Of a stretch of DNA of 64,000 bases, positions 10,901-18,290 are shown piece by piece. This DNA is from Candidatus Woesearchaeota archaeon. GTDB lineage: Archaea > Nanobdellota > Nanobdellia > Woesearchaeales > JABGXB01. The notes below the pieces were generated by a model. It ran no database searches and was not told where the DNA came from. It saw nothing but the letters and a program-made list of their open reading frames with translations. Location: contig JABGXB010000002.1 in assembly GCA_018675975.1 (NCBI GenBank), positions 380,098 to 444,097 of the forward strand, read 5' to 3'. A program made the position numbers and the translations under genes. The stretch's first letter is position 1, and every line of letters starts with the position of its first letter.

Positions 10901-11557
10901 AGATGGAAAATATTGTAAATTTGCAACTCTTTCATGATAATCAGAATTTTCACTAAATAATCTTGCAATTTCTTTTTCATCAGGATCATAAGTTTCATAA
11001 TTCATATTTTTTCTAACATAATCTGCAATAATTACACATGTTGATGCACCAGTACCTCCTGCATTTCTAATTGGACCTGAAAAATTTAATGCAAAATATT
11101 TACCTTTTCCATCCCTTCTATCTTTTAAAATTAATTTTGTAAAACCTTCAATAGGGCTACTAACAACACCATCAGTATTATATGCAAAGCCAGTTCTGAT
11201 TCCAACTTCCATTGCATTAAGTTCATCGTCAAATTTACAATATTTTTGTTTAGCAATTTCTAATGCAATTATTAATGAAACTCTCCAATCATTAGAACCA
11301 TATTTTTTTTCTAATTCAATAATACGTTCAACCACACCACACCCAACAATCTGAGGTGCAACAATACTAATTAAACCAACTACCCGTTCGGCTTTATTTT
11401 TTGCTAATTTAACTTCAACAAAATTTTCATTATCAAAATTTTTTAAACGAGCTTCACTAGCAATTTCAAATGCATTATTAGTTTCATTAAATAAACCATC
11501 GAAATACTCTTCCATTTTTTGTGAACATACCACACCGTGTTTATTTTTCATCTTCAT
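7913..11557 (-). CDS. polC: DNA polymerase D large subunit (DP2)
   Basis: Catalytic subunit of the heterodimeric archaeal replicative polymerase PolD. The DP2 N-terminus is recognisable (MEEYFDGLFNET), followed by the conserved GRPVYGYP and GRSRVTGLSAQGM blocks, a Cys-rich zinc region (CTTCNEQ, CHKCGN, CRFCG), the active-site segment RRDCDGDEAA near residues 960-970, and a C-terminal zinc region (CVKCNH, CSNC). It ends in QKGLSGWFN, a match to the PCNA-interacting pattern Q-x2-L-x2-W-F. Length of about 1214 residues is normal, with no intein. Most homologues I recall read DGDED where this reads DGDEA. A TTG at 11575 would extend the frame, but ATGs at 11557 and 11551 are likelier; either overlaps the end of DP1, so the subunits are co-translated. 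Confidence 0.96.
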   Translation of the reverse strand: MKMKNKHGVVCSQKMEEYFDGLFNETNNAFEIASEARLKNFDNENFVEVKLAKNKAERVVGLISIVAPQIVGCGVVERIIELEKKYGSNDWRVSLIIALEIAKQKYCKFDDELNAMEVGIRTGFAYNTDGVVSSPIEGFTKLILKDRRDGKGKYFALNFSGPIRNAGGTGASTCVIIADYVRKNMNYETYDPDEKEIARLFSENSDYHERVANLQYFPSRIETDFLISHLPVEIDGDPTDRIEVSNYKDLPRIATNFLRGGYCLIMSSCIPLKAEKLWKQLDKWGDELGMGHWSFLKEYISIKKKAKAKNTSTKNEGPKPRITPDYTFVADIVAGRPVYGYPLSNGSFRMRLGRSRVTGLSAQGMSPATMGVLNSFIACGTQLKMERPGKAASFCSVDTIEGPVIKLKNGDVVYVTSLEQGNKLYDSIEEIIYLGDILCCYGDFLNRAHSLIPLGYCEEWWIQDLKHDIESINKKIDFDKISKQTKLEINRLKDLFENFMTTFPNFNESFILAKTYNSYLHPKHTYHFNSNTFEKTIEFLIWLKDGQINGEGKLVLPLQKNWNEIETEKRYLELIGIEHTVVQNEFVVLNIEKTNALLVSFGLYNNFNKKKIDEIINVFNSTQKEKKETDDIYSFNILNAITKISNVKLRDKSGVFVGARMGRPEKAKMRKIPGSPHGLFPVGKEGGRMKTFASALDVGFVNYPVKYFFCTTCNEQVLYSSCHKCGNKTEVKDLCRFCGSESGCEHFQNKTEEEIEAIKVPYKKTKINFREYFKSALKNLNTNQFADLIKGQEDLKNKSKYVERLEKAVLRAKHNIYVNKDGTIRYDASEVPITHFRPKEIKVPWKKLKEIGYDKDIYGNELNNDDQVLEIYPQDILIPCYKDSSFEGADSILFRTSKFIDELLVNLYGMEPYYNCKTPLDLVGKHTIVLAPHVSAGILTRIIGFTETQGLFAHPYVHCATRRDCDGDEAAFFLLMDAFLNFSKTYLPAHRGSTMDAPFVLTSILNPAEVDDMVFDMDISWNYPRELYLAGLDFKMPWDIKIETIKDHLGAEKQFEKSGFTHDTIDLNDCVPCSAYKYLPSMIDKLEGQLDLAKKIRAVKTEDVAELVVEKHFVKDLKGNLRGFSQQQFRCVKCNHIFRRPPLDNKCSNCPEGKIIFTIAEGSVIKYLGASINIMNTYACSSYQKENIELLRRAMDSVFGREKEIQKGLSGWFN

Positions 11558-13064
11558 CTGATTTAATATCACCAAATTTTAGTACTTTAACTTGACGTGT
11601 TTTTAAATTTATTAAAGGCAATCTACAAGGTTCAGGAACAAAACCAAATTTTTCATTCATTTCAGTTAAATCTTCCCATGCAGATCCACATAATAAAGTA
11701 ACATTCCTATAACTTTGTATAGAACATTTATGAACATGACCAGTAACAAAAATATCAGGGATTTTACGTATAATCATTGGATCATATTCAGAATTAATTA
11801 CTTTTTGATTTGCTTTATGAAAAGGACTTAAATGTCTTCTTTGAAGTAAATATTTCATTACGTGACTTATGTTTTCTACACCACCAGCTTTTAATAAAGT
11901 AGGAACTTTATTTGCATAATAAACTAAAGACCAACCATGATACATTAAAATATCAATACCTGAAAACTTTTTAGTTCTACCAACATTCACATAAGCTGGA
12001 TTTGTTGTCATAATTACATTTTCCATTTTATATAATTCTTCAGCATAATCTTCATGTAATTTTGGTTGTGGTTCAGCCAGACGAACACCATCATGATTAC
12101 CAGGACAAATTATAATTGTTTTATCTTTTGGAATTTTTTTCATATATCTTGCGAATTCATCAAATTGTTCTTTTAAAGATAAAATCGTTAATCTGTTTTC
12201 CATACCAGGAAAAACACCAACACCTTCAACTAAATCTCCTGTAACAAAAATATATTTTATTTTTTTTGAAATTTCTTTATGTTCATCAGTTCCATAATTA
12301 CCACATAAAAAATCAATCATTAATTCAAATTCATTTTTTAAAAATTTATCAGAACCCACGTGAATATCAGACATAAATGCAACATATTCTTCTATAGGAC
12401 TTTTTTTTAATTCTTTAGTTAGTGGAACATCTGGCAAAATAATATCATTTGGAAAAACAACATCATTTAATTTTGTACCAACAATTCCAATTATATCATC
12501 ATGACATAACTCACTTGCTAAATTAAACATTTTTTCATTTTTTTTTGAAACAATTAATTTAGATTTTCCCGTAGGATCATCAACATCAAAAATTAATGCA
12601 CCATTTTTAGTTAAAGATATTTCATAAATAGACACAACTAATGCAACTTTTTCATTATCTGGTTTATATTGTAATCTACTAATTGAAATTGAATTTGAAA
12701 GTTCTAATCTTTTTTTTAAAATTGAAGAAATTTCATCATATCTATTTTTATACATTTTAACAAAATCAGCATATTTTTTTTTTTCAGTATTTTCTTCATA
12801 TTCCCAAGTAATAATTGTTTTTCTATCATTGATTTCAATTTCATTTAGTTTTTGACTTGTTTTTTTATTTTCAATATCATCTAAATATTCAATTAAAATA
12901 TTTTTATTTAAAATTAAATCATTTGAATTTTTTTTTAGAATATAATCATATAAATCAATATGATCTATAGATGAATTAATTAAATTCATTACATCTTCTT
13001 CTATTAATACTTCTTTTTCAAGTAAAAAAGAAATTATATTTTTTTTATCAATTGTGTCCGTCAA
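11541..13064 (-). CDS. polB: DNA polymerase D small subunit (DP1), proofreading exonuclease
   Basis: Small subunit of PolD, carrying 3'-5' exonuclease activity in a calcineurin-like (Mre11-type) phosphoesterase fold. Metal-ligand motifs appear in order: DIHVGS near residue 230, GDLVEG, GNHDG near 321 and GHVHK near 441. The region before them is an OB-fold-like segment (VVSIYEISLTKNGALIFDVDD), and the N-terminal 100 residues are variable and charged. Length 507 is ordinary. The start is TTG; a TATA-like CATATATAAG on the same strand is centred about 28 nt upstream, which fits a leaderless message starting there, and the next Met lies about 20 residues inside. It sits between cdc6 upstream and DP2 downstream on the same strand. 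Confidence 0.95.
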   Translation of the reverse strand: MTDTIDKKNIISFLLEKEVLIEEDVMNLINSSIDHIDLYDYILKKNSNDLILNKNILIEYLDDIENKKTSQKLNEIEINDRKTIITWEYEENTEKKKYADFVKMYKNRYDEISSILKKRLELSNSISISRLQYKPDNEKVALVVSIYEISLTKNGALIFDVDDPTGKSKLIVSKKNEKMFNLASELCHDDIIGIVGTKLNDVVFPNDIILPDVPLTKELKKSPIEEYVAFMSDIHVGSDKFLKNEFELMIDFLCGNYGTDEHKEISKKIKYIFVTGDLVEGVGVFPGMENRLTILSLKEQFDEFARYMKKIPKDKTIIICPGNHDGVRLAEPQPKLHEDYAEELYKMENVIMTTNPAYVNVGRTKKFSGIDILMYHGWSLVYYANKVPTLLKAGGVENISHVMKYLLQRRHLSPFHKANQKVINSEYDPMIIRKIPDIFVTGHVHKCSIQSYRNVTLLCGSAWEDLTEMNEKFGFVPEPCRLPLINLKTRQVKVLKFGDIKSDEDEK

Positions 13065-13086
13065 TAAAAATGTGATTTACATTTAT

Positions 13087-13096
13087 CTTATATATG
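13087..13096 (-). promoter_or_regulatory. TATA box of the DP1-DP2 transcript
   Basis: CATATATAAG on the minus strand, centred about 28 nt upstream of the TTG start of DP1. The spacing is what a leaderless archaeal transcript shows and supports the TTG start. Confidence 0.55.
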
Positions 13097-13175
13097 TTTT
13101 GTAGTTAGTAAAAATAATAAATAATATTAGCTATAATAAAGTCTCTATTATAAAAAATATGTGTTTTTGTGTTAA

Positions 13176-14384
13176 TTAAAAATTTAAACTTTCTCTTAGA
13201 ATTTTTAGTAATTTTGGAGTTGTACTAGGTGGAGTTGCAAGTGTTATTTCTTTAGTTCTTCCATATCTACCTAAATTAATTAATTTTGCATTAATTATAC
13301 CTAACATATCAAGTTCAGCTATAATATCTGAAACTCTTCTTTGTGTTAATGGCCTTAGTCCAGTTTTTGGACATAAATTTTTATAATTTTCATATACTGT
13401 ACCAGTTTGAATATTGTTCATATTTTGTAAACTTATACTAAATATAGAAAAAAGTACAATTTGAAATTGTTTTGGTTGAGTTTTTACTATATCTAAAATT
13501 CTATCTCTTTCAATTTTTGATTCAGCTTGATCTATATTTTCAATTTTAATAGTAGTTTCACCTTCGCGTTCAGCAAGTTCTCCAGCTACTCTTAAAAGTT
13601 CAAGTGCACGTCTTGCATCACCATGCTCTCTTGCAGCATATGCAGCACATTTTTCTATAACTCCCGTTTCAATTATATTTTCTTCAAAAGCTAATTTTGC
13701 TCTTTCTTGTAAAATAGATTGTAATTGCATTGCATTATAAGGAGGAAATAAAATTTCTTCTTCACTAAGAGAACTTTTTACTCTTGGATCTAAATTATTA
13801 ACAAAAACTAAATCATTAGAAATTCCTATTAAATTAATTTGTGCATTTTTAAGTTCACTATTAATTCTTGTAAGATTATATAAAATTTCATCACCAGCTT
13901 TTTTTACTAATTGATCAATTTCATCTAAAACTAAAATTACTAATTGTTTTTCAATATCAATTATATTAAAAAATAATTTATATACTTCGTCAGTTGGAAG
14001 TCCAGTTGGAGGAATACTTTGACCAAATTCCCGGGCTAGTTGAGCAATTAATCTATATTCAGTATCAGCAACTCTTTTTAATTTACAATTTACATAAACA
14101 ATTTTAATATTTATTTTTTGTTCAACTGCAGTTTTTTCAATTAAATTAGTAACACTTTTTACAGATAAAGTTTTACCACTACCTGTTTTTCCATATATAA
14201 ATAAATTTGAAGGTAATTCATTTCTAAGACATGGAGCTAAAATTTTACCAATTTGTTCTATTAAATCATTTCTATGTGGAATATTTTCAGGTGTGTAATT
14301 AGCTTGAAGTACTTTTTTATTATTAAATAAAGGTTTTTTATTAATAAATGAAGAAAATATATCTTTTAATTTATTTTGACTCAT
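13176..14384 (-). CDS. cdc6: Orc1/Cdc6 replication initiator
   Basis: AAA+ ATPase that binds origin (ORB) elements and starts replication. Walker A is GKTGSGKT near residues 64-71, Walker B is LVLDEIDQL near 146-154, sensor 1 lies in LIGISNDL, and the sensor 2 segment is DARRALELLRVAGE. A C-terminal winged-helix part follows (GLRPLTQRRVSDIIAELDML), as in archaeal initiators. Length 402 is typical. It is transcribed away from the gene-free AT-rich stretch on its right, which holds two ORB-like sites, and is followed by the two PolD genes. An archaeal initiator is often encoded next to the origin it uses. The nearer ORB copy lies 75-100 bp before the start codon, so autoregulation is possible. 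Confidence 0.96.
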   Translation of the reverse strand: MSQNKLKDIFSSFINKKPLFNNKKVLQANYTPENIPHRNDLIEQIGKILAPCLRNELPSNLFIYGKTGSGKTLSVKSVTNLIEKTAVEQKINIKIVYVNCKLKRVADTEYRLIAQLAREFGQSIPPTGLPTDEVYKLFFNIIDIEKQLVILVLDEIDQLVKKAGDEILYNLTRINSELKNAQINLIGISNDLVFVNNLDPRVKSSLSEEEILFPPYNAMQLQSILQERAKLAFEENIIETGVIEKCAAYAAREHGDARRALELLRVAGELAEREGETTIKIENIDQAESKIERDRILDIVKTQPKQFQIVLFSIFSISLQNMNNIQTGTVYENYKNLCPKTGLRPLTQRRVSDIIAELDMLGIINAKLINLGRYGRTKEITLATPPSTTPKLLKILRESLNF

Positions 14385-14457
14385 ATTTTAATATTTTTGT
14401 AACAAGTTTATTAATTTGATTATATTTTTTAATAAAATTGTAATATTTTATATTAAT

Positions 14458-14482
14458 CCTACCCCTTAATTTCCTCTGGAAC
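14458..14482 (-). promoter_or_regulatory. ORB-like origin recognition element, left copy
   Basis: On the minus strand it reads GTTCCAGAGGAAATTAAGGGG then TAGG. This keeps both halves of the known archaeal ORB: the TTCCA-x3-GAAA dyad and a G-string a few bases 3' of it. It lies on the cdc6 side. Confidence 0.7.
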
Positions 14483-14639
14483 TATAATAATAAAAAACTA
14501 TTTAATGGTTAAAATTAATAATTAAATAGTATAATTATTAATTTATTAATCAAAAGATAAACAAAAAACACTTTAAATCAAATATTAAATTAATTAATAA
14601 AACAAAATTATATAATAAAATTCTAATTAAAACTTAAGT

Positions 14640-14700
14640 TATATATATATATATATATATAATAATATATTATATATTATATATAATATATTTCTATATA
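14640..14700. repeat. TA-rich low-complexity core, candidate duplex unwinding element
   Basis: Alternating TA for about 20 nt, followed by nested palindromic ATATATT/AATATAT units ending near TCTATATAGAAA. There is no G or C for about 50 nt. It lies between the two inverted ORB-like sites. Confidence 0.6.
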
Positions 14701-14840
14701 GAAAATAAATAATTTGTTTTTTTTCTTTGAATTTTTTTTTAGTAAAAAAAGAATTAAAATTTATCTGTTTTTTAATTTCAAAACCAATTAATTCTTTATT
14801 GATTTGTATTTTAACAATGCACATATTTTTTTTAATTTGA

Positions 14841-14865
14841 TTTCCAATAGAAATAAAGGGGTAAC
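14841..14865 (+). promoter_or_regulatory. ORB-like origin recognition element, right copy
   Basis: On the plus strand it reads TTTCCAATAGAAATAAAGGG then GTAAC. It matches the left copy at 18 of 25 positions, with the TTCCA, GAAAT and AAGGGGTA blocks all kept, and points the opposite way. Confidence 0.65.
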
Positions 14866-14988
14866 ACTGTATACTTAATTCATTAATTAATAATAATTAA
14901 TAATATTTAATATAATAATAGTTAATAATTAATTAATAATTTATCAAATAAACATTGTTTTTTTAAATCATAATATTAAAAAATATAT

Positions 14989-15993
14989 ATGGAAAAAAAA
15001 ATTCACATTAAATTTACTTGGTTTTTATTATTAATAATATTAATTTTATTTGCTTATATAGTATATATTGATAATCAAATATCTGAAACAAATTTAAAAT
15101 TACTCAATATAAATAATGATTTATCAAATAATATTAATGATTTAGATAAAAATATTAATTCTTTTATTGAATCTCAAAATAATATTAATAAAAATATTAC
15201 AAATGCAACTATAACTAATAATAATAATATAGTTGATAATTTTAATATATTAAATTATGATATAAATAAAGTTGGAGAACAAATTGAATATTATAATTTA
15301 AAATCTAATAAAAGATTAGATGAATTAGGAGAAGAAAATGATGCAATTCAAAATTCAGTTGATGAAATTAGTACAAGTATTGTATCTTTAAAAAAAAAAA
15401 CAAGTTCTGACTTTACAGATATTATTGAAGATGTTGTTCCCGCTACTATTTCTATAAATACACCAATTGGAGTAGGTTCAGGTGCAATAATATCTAAAGA
15501 ATATGCAATAACAAATTTTCATGTTGTTTCATCTAATGGAGAACCTTTAGATGATATTAGAATAAGAACTTATGATGATGATTATTTTGGAGCAAAAATT
15601 ATAGCTTATAATCCTTTAATTGATTTAGCATTATTAAAATTAGATGAAGATATGGATTATACTTTTGATTTTGTTAAATTAAATGATATTGAATTAGGTC
15701 AAAAAGTTATGGCTATTGGATCACCAAGAGGTTTAAGTTTTACAGTTACAGAAGGAATAATTAGTCAATTAAATAGACAAATTGATTCTTCTAATATAAA
15801 TTACATACAAACATCTGTTGCAATTAATCCTGGTAATTCTGGTGGTCCTTTAATTAGTACTGATGGTAAATTAATTGGATTAAATACATTAAAAGTATTA
15901 GAATCAGAAGGATTAGGTTTTGCAATACCTTCAGAAATAATAAGTAGTTTTATTGATTCAGTTGAATCTGAGAATAATATAAATATAAAATAA
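14989..15993 (+). CDS. Membrane-anchored trypsin-like (HtrA/Deg-type) serine protease
   Basis: Probable quality-control protease acting outside the membrane. One N-terminal membrane segment (about residues 9-27) is followed by an Asn/Asp/Lys-rich, likely coiled linker to about residue 145, then a chymotrypsin-fold domain. The catalytic triad is visible: His178 in NFHVV, Asp212 in LIDLALLKL and Ser284 in NPGNSGGPL. The protein stops right after the protease domain, so unlike DegP/HtrA it has no PDZ domain. This architecture is common for archaeal and Gram-positive Deg-like proteins. An AT-rich TATA-like stretch (TTTTTTTAAA) lies about 25 nt before the ATG. It is the first gene to the right of the candidate origin and convergent with the next gene, 15 bp away. 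Substrates are unknown. Confidence 0.88.
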   Translation: MEKKIHIKFTWFLLLIILILFAYIVYIDNQISETNLKLLNINNDLSNNINDLDKNINSFIESQNNINKNITNATITNNNNIVDNFNILNYDINKVGEQIEYYNLKSNKRLDELGEENDAIQNSVDEISTSIVSLKKKTSSDFTDIIEDVVPATISINTPIGVGSGAIISKEYAITNFHVVSSNGEPLDDIRIRTYDDDYFGAKIIAYNPLIDLALLKLDEDMDYTFDFVKLNDIELGQKVMAIGSPRGLSFTVTEGIISQLNRQIDSSNINYIQTSVAINPGNSGGPLISTDGKLIGLNTLKVLESEGLGFAIPSEIISSFIDSVESENNINIK

Positions 15994-16008
15994 TAAAAAA
16001 ATTAAAAA

Positions 16009-16335
16009 TTATCTTCTTTTTCTTTTTACAGATCTAGAAGATTTTTTTGTTACTTTTTTTGCTGTTTTTTTAACAACTTTTTTTTTAACTGGTTTTTTTA
16101 CACTTTTTGAATTTTTTTTAGCAGTATTAATTCCTAATTTTTCTTCAATTTTATATTGTTCATCAAGAATATTCAATTCATTATATCTTAATTGATCAAC
16201 AATATGCTCTACATGAACTTCAACATTCAATAATTTTTGTTCTAGCCTAATTAAGTATTTCAATGCCCAAATAATACCCACAACTGCACCTACTGTTACA
16301 GCAAAAGTAATATCACCAGATGTTAGATTAACCAT
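16009..16335 (-). CDS. Small membrane protein with lysine-rich, histone H1-like tail
   Basis: A 108-residue protein. Residues about 8-26 form one membrane segment (FAVTVGAVVGIIWALKYLI), residues 27-70 are a charged, probably helical stretch, and residues about 73-108 are almost entirely Lys, Val, Thr, Ser and Arg (KKPVKKKVVKKTAKK, ending VKRKRR). A Shine-Dalgarno-like AGAGGTGG lies 4-11 nt before the ATG, unlike the leaderless genes around it. The string VKKPVKKKVVKK recurs exactly in the tail of TFE-alpha 3 kb away. The basic tail should face the cytoplasm by the positive-inside rule and could bind DNA, RNA or acidic lipid. I recognise no named family; a nucleoid-tethering role is speculation. 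Confidence 0.8.
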   Translation of the reverse strand: MVNLTSGDITFAVTVGAVVGIIWALKYLIRLEQKLLNVEVHVEHIVDQLRYNELNILDEQYKIEEKLGINTAKKNSKSVKKPVKKKVVKKTAKKVTKKSSRSVKRKRR

Positions 16336-16338
16336 ATT

Positions 16339-16346
16339 CCACCTCT
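16339..16346 (-). promoter_or_regulatory. Shine-Dalgarno site of the lysine-tail membrane protein
   Basis: AGAGGTGG on the minus strand ends 3 nt before the ATG at 16335. It is one of the few clear ribosome binding sites in the window and fixes this start. Confidence 0.55.
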
Positions 16347-16439
16347 TATAAATGATTGTATGATTTGGCTTTTTAAACGTTTCTACTACTATAAGACAAT
16401 TTTACTCTTAAAATAGCTTATTTCTACATTTACTTATTG

Positions 16440-16456
16440 TTACTACTTTATAGTAA
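16440..16456. promoter_or_regulatory. Inverted repeat upstream of the TrmB TATA box
   Basis: TTACTA-CTTTA-TAGTAA is a perfect 6-bp dyad with a 5-nt spacer, ending 2 nt before the TATA box of the TrmB-family gene. Its position would suit an operator, perhaps for autoregulation. The right arm also resembles the BRE-like sequence seen at other promoters here. Confidence 0.35.
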
Positions 16457-16458
16457 TG

Positions 16459-16470
16459 TTTATAAATAAA
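16459..16470 (+). promoter_or_regulatory. TATA box of TrmB-family regulator gene
   Basis: TTTATAAATAAA centred about 27 nt upstream of the ATG at 16490, which suggests a leaderless transcript. Confidence 0.65.
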
Positions 16471-16489
16471 TAATTCCTCAATAGTCTTA

Positions 16490-17278
16490 ATGATTAAAAA
16501 CGATATTGTTTCAAGATTAAAGGAATTTGGGTTAAATAATTATGAAGCTAAATTGTGGATCTCTTTATTATCAAGAGGAATTGCTGGTGCTAGTGAATTA
16601 TCTGAAATTGCTAATGTACCACGATCAAGAGCTTATGATGTATTAGAGAGTCTTGAAAAAAAAGGTTTTATTATGATTAAAGTTGGTAAACCAATAAAAT
16701 ATATGCCAATTTCACCTGCTAATGTATTAGAAAATTTAAAAAAGAAATTAAAATCCGAACATAAAGAGCAATTAGATCAAATAAGTAATTATAAAGATAG
16801 TAATGTATTTGAAGAATTAAATTTATTACATGATAATGGAATAGATTCATCTGATTTTTCTGATATGTCAGCAAGCTTAAAAGGTCAAAATAATTTAAAT
16901 AATCATATTGAATTATGTCTAAAAAAAGCTAAAGATTATATTTATTTAATGACTACTGACATAGGTTTAAAAAGAAAATATGATAAATTTTTTGATGTTT
17001 TTAAAAAATTAAAAAGTAGAGGTGTAAAAATTAATATTTGTGCGCCTTTGGATGGAATCGACAAATCTATATTAACTAAATTAAGTACAGTTGCAAATTT
17101 AAAAAATATTCAAAAACCAATTTCAAGATTTATTGTTGTAGATGGAACTGAATTAACTTTTATGTTAAATGATGACAATAAAATTAAAGCAAAATTTGAT
17201 ACGGGTATATGGGTAAATACACCATTTTTTTCTAATGGATTATCAAAAATGTTTGAAACTGTTTTTGATAAAAATTAA
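16490..17278 (+). CDS. TrmB-family transcriptional regulator (copy 1)
   Basis: A 262-residue protein. An N-terminal winged helix-turn-helix covers residues about 5-75 (GLNNYEAKLWISLL, then the recognition-helix signature VPRSRAYDVLE). A short helical linker is followed by a phospholipase D-like effector domain typical of TrmB proteins, which often sense sugars in other archaea. No PLD catalytic HKD motif is seen, as expected for a regulator. It is a paralogue of the gene at 55235-56071, sharing NVPRSRAYDVLE and the following KKGF...KVGKP block. A perfect dyad lies just upstream of its TATA box, so it may regulate itself. Its 3' end overlaps the convergent CYTH gene by 4 bp. The ligand and targets cannot be read from the sequence. 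Confidence 0.9.
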   Translation: MIKNDIVSRLKEFGLNNYEAKLWISLLSRGIAGASELSEIANVPRSRAYDVLESLEKKGFIMIKVGKPIKYMPISPANVLENLKKKLKSEHKEQLDQISNYKDSNVFEELNLLHDNGIDSSDFSDMSASLKGQNNLNNHIELCLKKAKDYIYLMTTDIGLKRKYDKFFDVFKKLKSRGVKINICAPLDGIDKSILTKLSTVANLKNIQKPISRFIVVDGTELTFMLNDDNKIKAKFDTGIWVNTPFFSNGLSKMFETVFDKN

Positions 17279-17814
17279 AAACCGTTTTTAGTTAATTCTT
17301 TCCAATTATTTTTATAATAATTATATTTTTCTTCAAAAATTTCCTTTGGAGTTATTTCTATATTTAAATTTAATATTTTTTCTTTTAATAAATTTAAAGT
17401 TTTTTCTTTTTCCTCTTCTTTACATAATTTTTCAAGCTCAAGTATATACCCATAACCAAGACTATGTCCTACTTGAATTGTAATATTTTGCCATTCAAAC
17501 GTATATTTTTTTCTAAACCATTTAATTTGTTTTGGTATATTTAATTTTTCAAACATTTTTTGAAGGTGATTAAAATTTATTTTATCAAATTTTATTTCAT
17601 ATTCTTCCCTACAATCATCATGAATATTTCCTGATTTTAATATTATTTTTGCATAATCATTATTTTTCCAAAGTCTAACTCCACCTTGATCTGCATAATA
17701 TTCAGTTTCATCTGTTTCGATTTCAATTAAATTTCCTTCTTTTTTAAAAAATTCAATTAATTCCTCAAATTTTTCTTTAGAAATAAAACTTCTGATCTCT
17801 ACTTCAATTGTCAT
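17275..17814 (-). CDS. CYTH-domain protein (class IV adenylate cyclase/triphosphatase-like)
   Basis: CYTH enzymes act on triphosphates (adenylate cyclase CyaB, thiamine triphosphatase, inorganic triphosphatase) inside an acidic beta-tunnel. The signature E-x-E-x-K/R opens the protein (IEVEIRSF), with an Arg in the last position as in CyaB-like members. Further tunnel residues include VRLWKN, AKIILKSG, EEYEIKF and LELEKLC. Length 179 is normal for archaeal CyaB-type proteins. A TATA-like AGTATATAAATTA lies about 27 nt before the ATG. The substrate cannot be told from sequence; a cyclase call is only one option, and many archaeal members are uncharacterised. Convergent with the TrmB gene, 4-bp overlap. 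Confidence 0.85.
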   Translation of the reverse strand: MTIEVEIRSFISKEKFEELIEFFKKEGNLIEIETDETEYYADQGGVRLWKNNDYAKIILKSGNIHDDCREEYEIKFDKINFNHLQKMFEKLNIPKQIKWFRKKYTFEWQNITIQVGHSLGYGYILELEKLCKEEEKEKTLNLLKEKILNLNIEITPKEIFEEKYNYYKNNWKELTKNGF

Positions 17815-17885
17815 AATTTTCTTTTTTTAATATAATTTATATACTTTTTGAAAAAAATGAAATTAAAATAAAAAATAAAAAAAAA

Positions 17886-18125
17886 TTATTCTTTTATTGT
17901 CAAATATTCATATGCTTTTGATAATACTATCATTGCTTTTGGTAAATCTTTTGCATATAAACTACTAGAACTTTTCCAATTACCCTCTTTGTCTTTAAAT
18001 CTTCTTGAAAAATTTACTGTATTAAATTCAGCATCATTTCCTTCAGTATTCTTTGTTGTGTTTTTAAAAACAGTTGCATTTATTGCACCTGTTGAAAATC
18101 TTTTTACTACATCTCCATTTTCCAT
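17886..18125 (-). CDS. Small conserved-looking archaeal protein of unknown function
   Basis: A 79-residue, probably cytoplasmic protein with alternating short beta strands (RFSTGAINATVFKN, FNTVNFSRRFKDKEGNW) and a C-terminal helix (DLPKAMIVLSKAYEYL). I recall similar small proteins in many archaea and candidate phyla annotated as hypothetical, but I assign no function. The start is supported by a Shine-Dalgarno-like AAAGAGGTA 7-15 nt before the ATG. It is divergent from the TFE-alpha gene, sharing a 165-bp spacer. Confidence 0.75.
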   Translation of the reverse strand: MENGDVVKRFSTGAINATVFKNTTKNTEGNDAEFNTVNFSRRFKDKEGNWKSSSSLYAKDLPKAMIVLSKAYEYLTIKE

Positions 18126-18260
18126 TTTTAATACCTCTTTGTATTATATAGAATTATAATTTTAACTTAAAAATAATCTTTGTAATATTTATTGTAATAT
18201 TTACATAAATATAATCAATATTTTGTATTATTTGAACATTTTTCATTCAAATAACCAATG

Positions 18261-18269
18261 TTTATAAAT
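18261..18269 (+). promoter_or_regulatory. TATA box of TFE-alpha gene
   Basis: TTTATAAAT, preceded by CCAATG, centred about 26 nt before the ATG at 18291; a leaderless arrangement. Confidence 0.65.
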
Positions 18270-18290
18270 TGAATATTTTTTTATAGAAAT

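Larger units (their letters stand above)
14385..14988. other. Candidate chromosomal replication origin (oriC)
   Basis: A gene-free stretch of about 600 bp between divergent cdc6 and the protease gene. It holds two 25-nt ORB-like elements in opposite orientation (14458-14482 and 14841-14865) about 360 bp apart, and between them an almost pure A/T core with a run of alternating TA at 14640-14660 and nested TATA palindromes to about 14700. This matches the organisation of known archaeal origins: initiator gene, inverted ORBs, and a duplex unwinding element between. A short open frame across the core (14639-14824) is low complexity and is not taken as a gene. The function is inference from architecture. 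Confidence 0.75.

Noticed and set aside
7913-11557. An intein in DP2
   Set aside because: Inteins are frequent in DP2, but the length is normal and the conserved blocks run on without an insertion bearing Hedgehog/intein motifs.
14639-14824. A 61-residue minus-strand gene across the TA-rich core
   Set aside because: Its sequence is mostly translated TA repeats and poly-Lys; it lies between two ORB-like sites and has no promoter or ribosome binding site.
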